Source of the DNA: Pseudolysinimonas_A sp049651805
GTDB taxonomy: Bacteria > Actinomycetota > Actinomycetes > Actinomycetales > Microbacteriaceae
Length of the DNA stretch: 35,995 nt
Assembly (NCBI RefSeq): GCF_049651805.1
Contig: NZ_JBASCU010000043.1
Location: 1 to 35,995 of the forward strand
Direction of reading: 5' to 3'
The position numbers were made by a program, and so were the translations under genes. Position 1 is the first letter of the stretch. Every line of letters begins with the position of its first letter. The notes beneath the pieces were generated by a model. It worked only from the letters and a program-made list of their open reading frames with translations, was not told where the DNA came from and did no database searches. Shown piece by piece: positions 15,065 through 21,742 of the stretch.

Positions 15065-15718
15065 ATGTCTTCGCGTGTGCACAGCCGTTTTGACTCTCCC
15101 GCCTGGCGGCTCGCCGGCTCGATCGCCTCCTGGGCGATGTTCGCGTTCTTCTTCCTCGGGCTCTATCAGAGCGCCGCCGTCGTCATCGGGCTCGGCGGCT
15201 TCTGCGCCTCTGGCGGACCGTATGTGATCGAGACCGAATGCCCCGAGTCGGTGGTCGTGTTCGCCCCGATCGGCATCTTCGGGATGTTCGCCGCCGCGGG
15301 TATCGCGCTGTTCATCACCCGCGGCTTCGGGCTGTCGCTCGTCGCATGGGCCTGGCCGATCCTGTTCGTCGGCCTCGGCATCCAGTTCATCCTCGGAGCG
15401 GTCGGGGGAGTCGGCATCATCAGCAACATCATCGTCGGCGTGCTGTTCATCGCGATGGGGCTCGGGCCGGTGTGGTTCGTCGTCAGCAGCAAGGCCCTCA
15501 CCCCCACGCTCGTCGGGTCGGTGAACCTCGCCGGCGCGCGGTTCGAGTACGAGGGCAAGGCGCGTCGGTACTTCGGGTTTCCCCCGACCGAAGCGGAAGA
15601 GGCCACCACTCCCACCGGCGTCGACTGGGTGATCGCGCTCGGGCTGTGGGTCGGGTCGGTCGCGCTCGGCTCGTGGCTGTCGGTCACCGCCTTCAACGCG
15701 CTCGCGACCGCCGGGTGA
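15065..15718 (+). CDS. Uncharacterised integral membrane protein
   Basis: This 217-residue protein has about five hydrophobic segments (residues 17-45, 66-86, 88-108, 115-136 and 188-210). A short extracellular loop near 45-65 holds two cysteines (FCASGGPYVIETECPES) that could form a disulfide. The part after residue 138 (SSKALTPTLVGSV to about 187) is soluble. I do not recognise the family. Its stop is one base from a minus-strand stop in the next intergenic region. No functional clue comes from neighbours. Confidence 0.8.
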   Translation: MSSRVHSRFDSPAWRLAGSIASWAMFAFFFLGLYQSAAVVIGLGGFCASGGPYVIETECPESVVVFAPIGIFGMFAAAGIALFITRGFGLSLVAWAWPILFVGLGIQFILGAVGGVGIISNIIVGVLFIAMGLGPVWFVVSSKALTPTLVGSVNLAGARFEYEGKARRYFGFPPTEAEEATTPTGVDWVIALGLWVGSVALGSWLSVTAFNALATAG

Positions 15719-15784
15719 CTCAGCCGCGGTACGCCGCCCACAGCGCCGCCGGGTCGGTCGCGTAGAGGTCGGTCGCGGCCAGTT

Positions 15785-15790
15785 TAGGCT
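15785..15790 (+). promoter_or_regulatory. Leaderless -10 box of AraC/VOC operon
   Basis: TAGGCT ends seven bases before ATG 15798. The same hexamer is used by the genes at 19946, 27538 and 28955. Confidence 0.55.
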
Positions 15791-15797
15791 GGCCCTC

Positions 15798-16241
15798 ATG
15801 CAGCCGGACGAGCTCGCCGACCTCGCGCATCTTCGGCGGGCCCGCGACCTCATCGACCGGGAGTACGCGCGCCCGCTCGACGTGCCTGAGATGGCGCGGC
15901 AGGCACTCATGTCGCCGTCGCACTTCGCTCGGCGGTTCCGCGCGGCCTATGGCGAGACCCCGTACTCCTACCTGATGACGCGCCGCATCGAGCGAGCCCA
16001 GGACCTGCTGCGACGCGGCGACCTCTCGGTCACCAACGTGTGCCTCGCAGTCGGCTGCACGTCGCTCGGGTCGTTCAGCTCGCGCTTCACCGAGATCGTC
16101 GGGATGACGCCATCCGCCTACCGCGCGCTCGACCACTCCGGCATCGAGAACCTCCCGCCGAAAACGGCGATGGTGGGGATGCGACCGAGCAGGATTCGAG
16201 AAGCGACACCCGGCATCCCGCGCGTAGTTTCGTGGGCATGA
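15798..16241 (+). CDS. AraC-family transcriptional regulator, DNA-binding domain only
   Basis: This 147-residue protein consists almost entirely of an AraC/XylS DNA-binding domain. The first helix-turn-helix is LDVPEMARQALMSPSHFARR, the linker region is FRAAYGETPYSYLMTRRIER, and the second is SVTNVCLAVGCTSLGSFSSR, closing with FTEIVGMTPSAYR. The C-terminal 35 residues are a basic tail. No effector domain is present, which is common for short AraC proteins paired with small enzymes. The stop overlaps the VOC gene start (ATGA), so that protein is its likely partner or target. No ligand is implied. Confidence 0.93.
   Translation: MQPDELADLAHLRRARDLIDREYARPLDVPEMARQALMSPSHFARRFRAAYGETPYSYLMTRRIERAQDLLRRGDLSVTNVCLAVGCTSLGSFSSRFTEIVGMTPSAYRALDHSGIENLPPKTAMVGMRPSRIREATPGIPRVVSWA
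16225..16230 (+). promoter_or_regulatory. Possible internal promoter of VOC gene
   Basis: TAGTTT ends seven bases before ATG 16238, inside the AraC coding region. It could provide extra leaderless VOC message. Weak support. Confidence 0.3.
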
Positions 16242-16660
16242 CGATCAGCATTTCTCATTTCCCCGTTCACGCCGCCGACGTCGACGCGGCCGTCGCGTTC
16301 TACCGCGACGCGCTCGGCCTCGAGGTCGTGAACGACGTGCCGTACGGCGAGTTCCGCTGGGTGACCCTCGCCACTCCCGGCTCGAGTGTCGGGCAGATCG
16401 TGATCAGCCAGCCCCACGCCGGACGCAGCGAGCAGGAGGGCGACCAGATCGCATCCCTCGTCGCCCTCGGCGCGTTCGGCCCGATCGTGTTCGACACCTC
16501 CGACTTGGATGCCGCCTTCGAGAAGGCCCGTGCGTCGGGTCTCGGCGAGGTGCTGCAGGAGCCGATGGATCAGGGCTGGGGTGTGCGTGACTGCGCCTTC
16601 CGTGACCCCGCGGGCAACATGATCCGCATCGGCGAGAAGTCCCCCTCGGTGGTCGCGTAG
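16238..16660 (+). CDS. VOC-family (glyoxalase/extradiol-like) protein
   Basis: This 140-residue protein of the vicinal oxygen chelate fold has two beta-alpha-beta-beta-beta units. The first opens SISHFPVHAADVDAAVAFYR with DALGLEVVND; the second covers FGPIVFDTSDLDAAFEKARA and ends DPAGNMIRIGEK, the classic C-terminal strand with the metal-ligand-type position. Members include glyoxalases, fosfomycin or bleomycin resistance proteins and many unknown enzymes. It is translationally coupled to the AraC regulator. Its last codons (SVVA and TAG) lie in a palindromic repeat. The C-terminal Ser-Val-Val is therefore probably repeat-derived. Confidence 0.9.
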   Translation: MTISISHFPVHAADVDAAVAFYRDALGLEVVNDVPYGEFRWVTLATPGSSVGQIVISQPHAGRSEQEGDQIASLVALGAFGPIVFDTSDLDAAFEKARASGLGEVLQEPMDQGWGVRDCAFRDPAGNMIRIGEKSPSVVA

Positions 16661-16683
16661 CGCCGGAGGCGCAGGTCGAGACC
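16648..16683 (+). repeat. REP-like palindromic element, copy C
   Basis: This 36-base element has the layout GGTGGTCGCGTA, stem GCGCC-GGA-GGCGC (16660-16672), then AGGTCGAGACC. It shares length and flanks with copy B (21707-21742), with a different but still paired stem. The VOC gene's TAG stop lies inside it. Confidence 0.7.
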
Positions 16684-16790
16684 CGCTTCTGTCGCTGTCA
16701 GGGGACGAGTGCTGGGATGACCGCGTGTCGCCCGGCGTGTCGCGGCACCCGTCATCCCTCGACGACATCGCTCCGGACGGGACCCCCGCC

Positions 16791-16824
16791 GGTTGAGTGC
16801 CGCGGACGGCGGAGCATCGACACC
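16791..16824 (+). repeat. REP-like element, degenerate copy D
   Basis: GGTTGAGT, a GCCG-CGGA-CGGC stem and ATCGACACC follow the same order as the neighbouring copies, but flanks are diverged. It lies in the 217-base VOC-purA intergenic region. The rest of that region shows no gene. Confidence 0.45.
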
Positions 16825-16848
16825 GCACCCCCAGTAACCCGCCGGTGT

Positions 16849-16886
16849 GGTTTCGACACGCCCGCTGCGCGGGCTACTCAACCACC
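16849..16886 (-). repeat. REP-like palindromic element, copy A
   Basis: Read on the minus strand this 38-base element is GGTGGTTGAGTA, stem GCCCGC-TGC/GCA-GCGGGC (16860-16874), then GTGTCGAAACC. It begins in the last codons of purA and supplies its TGA stop (GGT GGT TGA). It is a hairpin with no T-tract and could slow or end transcription. Confidence 0.75.
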
Positions 16887-18167
16887 GATGAGGTCGTGGC
16901 GGACCACGATGGCGTCGCGGGCGGGGCCGACGCCGATCGCCGAGATGCGTGAGCCCGACATCCCTTCGAGCGCTATGACGTAGTCCTGCGCGTTCTTCGG
17001 CAGGTCGTCGAAGGTGCGGGCGCCGGTGATGTCTTCCGTCCATCCTGGAAACTCTTCGTAGATCGGGGTGGCGTGGTGGAAGTCGCTCTGGTTCACCGGC
17101 AGTTCGTCGAAGCGCACGCCGTCGACGTTGTAGGCGACACACACCGGGATTGTGGGCAGGCCGGTGAGGATGTCGAGTTTGGTGAGCACGAAATCGGTGA
17201 TGCCGTTGATGCGGGCGGCGTACCGGGCGATCGGGGCGTCGTACCAGCCGACCCGGCGCGGGCGGCCGGTCGTCGTGCCGAACTCGTGCCCCGTCTCGCG
17301 CAGGAAGTCGCCGTTCTCGTCGAACAACTCGGTCGGGAACGGACCCGACCCCACGCGAGTCGTGTACGCCTTGACGATGCCGATGATGCGTTCGAGTCGC
17401 GCCGGACCGATGCCCGAGCCGGTCGCTGCACCGCCGGCCGTCGCCGACGACGACGTGACGAACGGGTACGTGCCGTGGTCGACATCCAGCATCGTCGCCT
17501 GGCCGCCCTCGAACAGCACCGTCTTGCCGGCCTCGAGCGCCTGGTGCAACAAAAGAGAGGTATCGGCGACCATCGGGCGCAGCCGCTCGGCGTACGACAG
17601 CAGCTCGGCCACGACCTCGTTGACGAGAATCGCGCGCCGGTTGTACACCTTCACCAGTAGGTGGTTCTTCTGGTGCAGGGCGCCCTCCACCTTCTGGCGC
17701 AGGATGTTCTCGTCGAAGAGATCTTGAATGCGGATGCCGACGCGGTTGATCTTGTCGGCGTACGCCGGTCCGATGCCGCGGCCGGTGGTGCCGATCTGGC
17801 GCTTGCCGAGGAACCGCTCGGTGACCTTGTCGATCGTGCGGTGGTACGACGCGATGACGTGGGCGTTCGCGCTGACGACGAGCTTCGACACGTCGAGGCC
17901 GCGTGCGGTGAGCGCGTCGAGTTCTTCGAACAACACCTCGATGTCGACGACGACACCGTTCGAGATCACCGGCACGACGCCGGGGGTGAGGATGCCGGAC
18001 GGCAGCAGGTGCAGCGCGTACTTCTCGTCGCCGATGACGACGGTGTGGCCGGCGTTGTTGCCGCCGTTGAACTTGACGACGTAGTCGAGCCGGCTGCTGA
18101 GCAGGTCGGTCGCCTTGCCCTTGCCTTCGTCGCCCCATTGGGCGCCGACGATCACGATGGCGGGCAT
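16878..18167 (-). CDS. purA: Adenylosuccinate synthase
   Basis: PurA joins IMP and aspartate using GTP to make adenylosuccinate, the first committed step to AMP. The 429-residue protein has the normal length. The N-terminal P-loop VGAQWGDEGKGKATD (about 7-21) with the catalytic Asp14, NGGNNAGHTVV with the catalytic His, GTTGRGIGPAYADK, EGGQATMLDVDHGTYPFVTS and the C-terminal KLDILTGLPTIPVC are all present. ATG 18167 follows a GGGAG ribosome site at about eight bases. A TGTAAT element upstream may serve as a promoter, but the gene is only 43 bases behind the methyltransferase gene and may be co-transcribed. The TGA stop and the last two glycine codons lie in a palindromic repeat. Confidence 0.97.
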   Translation of the reverse strand: MPAIVIVGAQWGDEGKGKATDLLSSRLDYVVKFNGGNNAGHTVVIGDEKYALHLLPSGILTPGVVPVISNGVVVDIEVLFEELDALTARGLDVSKLVVSANAHVIASYHRTIDKVTERFLGKRQIGTTGRGIGPAYADKINRVGIRIQDLFDENILRQKVEGALHQKNHLLVKVYNRRAILVNEVVAELLSYAERLRPMVADTSLLLHQALEAGKTVLFEGGQATMLDVDHGTYPFVTSSSATAGGAATGSGIGPARLERIIGIVKAYTTRVGSGPFPTELFDENGDFLRETGHEFGTTTGRPRRVGWYDAPIARYAARINGITDFVLTKLDILTGLPTIPVCVAYNVDGVRFDELPVNQSDFHHATPIYEEFPGWTEDITGARTFDDLPKNAQDYVIALEGMSGSRISAIGVGPARDAIVVRHDLIGG

Positions 18168-18210
18168 AGCTTCTCCCTTGGAAGAAAGATGGAAGGGATT
18201 ACACCGCAGT

Positions 18211-18828
18211 CTAACGGGGCACGTGTCGCCGCAGCCACTCATGCATGACGATCGCGGCGGCGGCGCCCGCGTTGATCGACCGCGTCGACCCGGCCTGCGC
18301 GATCTCGACGACCAGATCGGCGGCGGCGAGCGCCGCGGCGGTGAGCCCCGGCCCCTCCTGCCCGAACAACAGCACGCAGCGCTCCGGGATGTCGGCATCC
18401 CGTACGTCGACCGACCCCTCGACGTTGTCGACCGCGACGATCGGCAGGTCGTTCTCGCGGGCCCACGCGGCGAAGGCTGCGACATCCGGATGCTCGCGGA
18501 TGTGCTGGTACCGGTCGGTCACCATCGCTCCCCGCCGGTTCCAGCGGCGCCGGCCGACGATGTGCACCTCGGCGGCGAGGAACGCGTTCGCGGTGCGCAC
18601 GATCGACCCGATATTCATGTCGTGCTGCCAGTTCTCGATCGCCACGTGGAACCCCCGGCGACGGGTGTCGAGGTCGGCGACGATGGCGTCCATCGTCCAG
18701 TAGCGGTACTCGTCGACGACGTTGCGGGTGTCACCGTGTTCGAGCAGCGCGGGGTCGTAACGGCTGTCGGTCGGCCACGCGTCGCGGCCGCCGGGCCACG
18801 GCCCCACTCCGATCCGTCGCTCCTCCAC
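18211..18828 (-). CDS. TrmH/SpoU-family RNA 2'-O-methyltransferase
   Basis: This is a 205-residue SPOUT methyltransferase. The three family motifs are visible: motif 1 HDMNIGSIVRTANAFLAAEV, motif 2 VLLFGQEGPGL and motif 3 STRSINAGAAAAIVMHEWL, which form the trefoil knot and bind S-adenosylmethionine. It would methylate a ribose in tRNA or rRNA; the site is not predictable. The N-terminal 45 residues are an extension found in actinobacterial members. The GTG start at 18828 overlaps the last base of the fic stop, so it is expressed after fic. The coupling with fic is probably positional, though both act on translation-related or protein targets. Confidence 0.92.
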   Translation of the reverse strand: MEERRIGVGPWPGGRDAWPTDSRYDPALLEHGDTRNVVDEYRYWTMDAIVADLDTRRRGFHVAIENWQHDMNIGSIVRTANAFLAAEVHIVGRRRWNRRGAMVTDRYQHIREHPDVAAFAAWARENDLPIVAVDNVEGSVDVRDADIPERCVLLFGQEGPGLTAAALAAADLVVEIAQAGSTRSINAGAAAAIVMHEWLRRHVPR

Positions 18829-19946
18829 TAGAAGAGGGCCGGTTCAGCGTCGTTGCCGACGACCGAGTCCGCACGCACCAGCACGTCGAGCAGCTCGGTG
18901 TTGATGAAGATCCGCTCGCGGCCGCGGCGCACGTCGCGGAGTGCGCGAGCTTCGACGAGAGCGTTGAGCCAGTTCGTCGCGGTCGGTCGAGACACCTTGC
19001 AGCGGTCGATCACGTTCGCGATCCGACAGTACGGCTGCTCGAAGAGCACGGCGAGCAGGTCGGCATTTGCGCCGCCGGTCGCCTCTCTGATCCTCCCCAA
19101 AGTGCGGTCTTGAAGTGCCTGAATCTGATCGATCTTGATGACGGTCGAGGTCGCCGTCTGCCGAATGCCTTCGACGATGAAGAGAATCCATTCGTTCCAT
19201 GCGCCGTCACGGGTCACCGCGAGCAGCAGTCGGTAGTACTCGTCCTTGTTCTCGATGATGTAGCGCGACAGGTACAGGATCGGTTGCTCAATGAGACCCG
19301 CGCTCATCAACATCAGAACGTTGAGGATTCGGCCCGTGCGACCGTTGCCGTCCTCGAAAGGATGGATCGCCTCGAACTGGTAGTGCGCTAGCGCCATCAC
19401 GACGAGTGGATCGATGCCCTTGCGGGCGTGGATGAAACGTTCCCAGTCGCCGAGCTTTTCGCGAATGCGCGCCTCTCCGACGGGCGGGGTGTAGATCGCC
19501 GCGTGCGTCACCGAGTTGACGATGAACGTCCCCGGGTTCCGCCGAATGGGCATCTCGCGACCCTTCACCGTGGTGCAGATCTCGGCTGCGGTCGTGACCG
19601 AGAGCGGCCGGGCCTGAATCAGTTGCACCCCGGCAAACAGCGCGCTGCGGTAGTTGAGGGTTTCCTTGGTCGCGGGGTTGGTCGCGGCGGATTCGTCGTG
19701 TGCGTACCGAAACAGCTCATCGGTGGTCGTGACGATGTTCTCGATCTCTGAGCTCGCCTGCGCCTCGAGAAGGGGAATGGAGTTGATCAGAACTGTCGGG
19801 TTTGCGATTCGGCGCGCTGCCTGGTCGAGCGCTGCCAGGGCCGCTCGTGCTTCAATCGTGGCCTTCAACACCTCGCGCGTCTCCACCTCGGCGGTCGGCG
19901 GCAGAGGAGGCAGCTCGTTGTACGGTTCGTCCGCTGCCCACGCCAT
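18828..19946 (-). CDS. Fic-domain protein AMP-transferase, self-inhibited class II
   Basis: This 372-residue protein carries a Fic_N domain, a Fic core and a C-terminal winged helix. The active-site motif HPFEDGNGRTGR (195-206) is complete, with catalytic His195 and all phosphate-binding residues. An inhibitory helix motif SSEIEN (65-70) fits (S/T)xxxE(G/N), so activity is expected to be self-restrained, as in class II Fic proteins. The winged helix (about 290-372; RIANVIDRCKVSRPTATNWL) suggests DNA binding and perhaps autoregulation. I start at ATG 19946, which follows TAGGCT by six bases; a TTG two codons upstream is unlikely. An AT-rich inverted repeat lies at its -35. Fic enzymes usually transfer AMP to a protein; the target is unknown. 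Confidence 0.93.
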   Translation of the reverse strand: MAWAADEPYNELPPLPPTAEVETREVLKATIEARAALAALDQAARRIANPTVLINSIPLLEAQASSEIENIVTTTDELFRYAHDESAATNPATKETLNYRSALFAGVQLIQARPLSVTTAAEICTTVKGREMPIRRNPGTFIVNSVTHAAIYTPPVGEARIREKLGDWERFIHARKGIDPLVVMALAHYQFEAIHPFEDGNGRTGRILNVLMLMSAGLIEQPILYLSRYIIENKDEYYRLLLAVTRDGAWNEWILFIVEGIRQTATSTVIKIDQIQALQDRTLGRIREATGGANADLLAVLFEQPYCRIANVIDRCKVSRPTATNWLNALVEARALRDVRRGRERIFINTELLDVLVRADSVVGNDAEPALF

Positions 19947-19952
19947 GTGCAA

Positions 19953-19958
19953 AGCCTA
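19953..19958 (-). promoter_or_regulatory. Leaderless -10 box of fic gene
   Basis: TAGGCT on the minus strand ends six bases before ATG 19946. The expected -35 position falls at the edge of the inverted repeat at 19978-20004. Confidence 0.6.
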
Positions 19959-19977
19959 GTGACACATCCGGCCGTCG

Positions 19978-20004
19978 TGTAAAAATATGCGCTAGTTTTT
20001 TACA
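19978..20004. promoter_or_regulatory. AT-rich inverted repeat between fic and HAD genes
   Basis: Perfect 8-base arms TGTAAAAA and TTTTTACA are separated by 11 bases (with GCGC at the centre). It stands out sharply in GC-rich DNA and overlaps the -35 of the fic promoter, so it is a candidate operator, possibly for the winged helix of the Fic protein itself. Confidence 0.55.
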
Positions 20005-20061
20005 TGTCGTGGGCGCATGTCCGGCGACTTGACGCGTTATCCGTGAGCTCGTCGGCCTCCC

Positions 20062-20067
20062 TACGAT
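20062..20067 (+). promoter_or_regulatory. Leaderless -10 box of HAD gene
   Basis: TACGAT ends six bases before ATG 20074. Confidence 0.55.
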
Positions 20068-20073
20068 GAACTC

Positions 20074-20847
20074 ATGCGCGACCGCAGCGAGATCACCAGC
20101 TGGCTCACCGACATGGACGGGGTGCTGGTGCACGAGAACACCCCGCTGCCGGGTGCCGCCGACCTCATCCGGCACTGGACCGAGACCGACACCCCGTTCC
20201 TCGTGCTCACCAACAACTCGATCTTCACGCCGCGCGACCTCGCGGCGCGACTGCGGGCATCCGGACTCAACGTTCCCGAAGACCGCATCTGGACCTCCGC
20301 CCTCGCGACCGCCGACTTCTGCGCCTCGCAGATCCCCGGCGGCTCGGCGTTCGTGATCGGCGAGGCCGGCATCACCACCGCCCTGCACGAGGTCGGATTC
20401 ATCATGACCGAGACGAATCCCGACTACGTCGTCGTCGGCGAGACCCGCAACTACTCGTTCGAGGCGATCACCCGGGCGATCCGGCTGATCAACACTGGGT
20501 CGCGCTTCATCGCGACGAATCCGGATGCGACGGGGCCTTCCGCGGACGGCGTGCTGCCGGCGACGGGTGCGGTCACTGCCCTCATCTCGAAGGCGACCGG
20601 CAAGGAGCCCTACGTCGTCGGCAAGCCGAACCCGATGATGTTCCGCTCGGCGATGAACCGCATCGGCGCGCACAGCGAGTCGACCGCGATGATCGGCGAC
20701 CGCATGGACACCGACATCGTCGCCGGCATCGAGGCGGGCCTGCACACGGTGCTCGTACTCACCGGAATCGCCGACCAGACCGAGATCGAGAAGTACCCCT
20801 TCCGCCCCGACGAGATCCTCTCCGGCGTGCACGAGTTGCTCGAGTGA
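20074..20847 (+). CDS. HAD-IIA family phosphatase (NagD-like)
   Basis: This 257-residue HAD hydrolase is of subfamily IIA. Motif 1 is WLTDMDGVLVHE with nucleophile Asp13 and acid Asp15; motif 2 is VLTNNS; motif 3 Lys is in VVGKPNPMMF; motif 4 is MIGDRMDTDIVAG. The cap insertion between motifs 2 and 3 (about 65-180) identifies the NagD/4-nitrophenylphosphatase type. It would dephosphorylate sugar phosphates or nucleotides in the cytoplasm; the physiological substrate is unknown. It is followed 17 bases later by the DNA methyltransferase gene, which has its own promoter. Confidence 0.93.
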   Translation: MRDRSEITSWLTDMDGVLVHENTPLPGAADLIRHWTETDTPFLVLTNNSIFTPRDLAARLRASGLNVPEDRIWTSALATADFCASQIPGGSAFVIGEAGITTALHEVGFIMTETNPDYVVVGETRNYSFEAITRAIRLINTGSRFIATNPDATGPSADGVLPATGAVTALISKATGKEPYVVGKPNPMMFRSAMNRIGAHSESTAMIGDRMDTDIVAGIEAGLHTVLVLTGIADQTEIEKYPFRPDEILSGVHELLE

Positions 20848-20852
20848 TCTGT

Positions 20853-20858
20853 TAACCT
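20853..20858 (+). promoter_or_regulatory. Leaderless -10 box of DNA methyltransferase gene
   Basis: TAACCT ends six bases before GTG 20865. Confidence 0.5.
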
Positions 20859-20864
20859 CCGGGC

Positions 20865-21719
20865 GTGAGCGCGATCTGGCAGCCCGGCGATGCCGACACG
20901 ATCGTGCACGGCGACAACCTCGACGTCGCCCGGTCGCTGCCCGACGGGGCGTTCCGGTTGATCTACCTCGACCCTCCGTTCAACACCGGCAAGACGCAGC
21001 GGCGGCAGCGGGTGACGGTCACCCGCTCCGACGAGGGGCGGGTCGGGTTCGGCGGACGCAGCTACACCGCCGAGCGCGGCGCGGTGTCGCGGTACGCCGA
21101 CACCTTCGACGACTACTGGGCGTTCCTCGAGCCGCGGCTCGTCGAGGCACGGCGACTGCTGGATGACACGGGCACCTTGTATCTGCACCTCGACTACCGC
21201 GAAGCCCACTACGCAAAGGTCGCCCTCGACCGGCTGTTCGGCCGGGAGTGCTTTCTCAACGAGATCATCTGGGCCTACGACTACGGCGGCAAGTCGACCA
21301 GGCGCTGGCCCTCGAAGCACGACACGATCCTCGTCTACGTGAAGAACCCCGACACCTACTACTTCGACTCGACGGCCGTCGACCGCGAGCCGTACATGGC
21401 GCCGGGACTGGTGACGCCCGAGAAGGCGGAACGCGGCAAACTCCCCACCGATGTCTGGTGGCACACGATCGTGCCGACCAACGGAGCCGAACGCACCGGG
21501 TATGCCACGCAGAAGCCGGAGGGCATCCTGCGCCGCATCGTGCAGGCGTCGAGCGCTGCCGGTGATGCGGTGCTCGACCTGTTCGCCGGATCGGGTACGA
21601 CGGGGGCGGTTGCGGCGGCGCTCGGCCGCCGCTACCTGCTGGTCGACGAGAGCGCCGACGCCATCGCGGTGATGCGCACCCGGCTGCCCGACGCCCGGGT
21701 GCTCTCGGTGGTCGAGTAG
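20865..21719 (+). CDS. Orphan site-specific DNA methyltransferase (beta class)
   Basis: This 284-residue amino-methyltransferase has motif IV YLDPPFN (34-40) before motif I LDLFAGSGTTG (237-247), the order of beta-class enzymes. DPPF indicates N6-adenine or N4-cytosine as product. The central segment (about 45-180) with ARRLLDDTGTLYLHLDYREA, EIIWAYDYGGKSTRRWPSKH and ATQKPEG is usual. There is no large target-recognition domain and no restriction enzyme beside it, so it is an orphan. GTG 20865 is six bases after TAACCT. The last codons (SVVE and TAG) fall inside a palindromic repeat. Its recognition sequence cannot be read out. It may act in chromosome marking or gene control. Confidence 0.92.
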   Translation: MSAIWQPGDADTIVHGDNLDVARSLPDGAFRLIYLDPPFNTGKTQRRQRVTVTRSDEGRVGFGGRSYTAERGAVSRYADTFDDYWAFLEPRLVEARRLLDDTGTLYLHLDYREAHYAKVALDRLFGRECFLNEIIWAYDYGGKSTRRWPSKHDTILVYVKNPDTYYFDSTAVDREPYMAPGLVTPEKAERGKLPTDVWWHTIVPTNGAERTGYATQKPEGILRRIVQASSAAGDAVLDLFAGSGTTGAVAAALGRRYLLVDESADAIAVMRTRLPDARVLSVVE

Positions 21720-21742
21720 CCGCGCAGCGGCGTGTCGAGACC
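21707..21742 (+). repeat. REP-like palindromic element, copy B
   Basis: This 36-base element is GGTGGTCGAGTA, stem GCCGC-GCA-GCGGC (21719-21731), then GTGTCGAGACC. It lies between convergent genes. The methyltransferase TAG stop is inside it, and the opposite gene's stop shares its last base. Confidence 0.75.
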
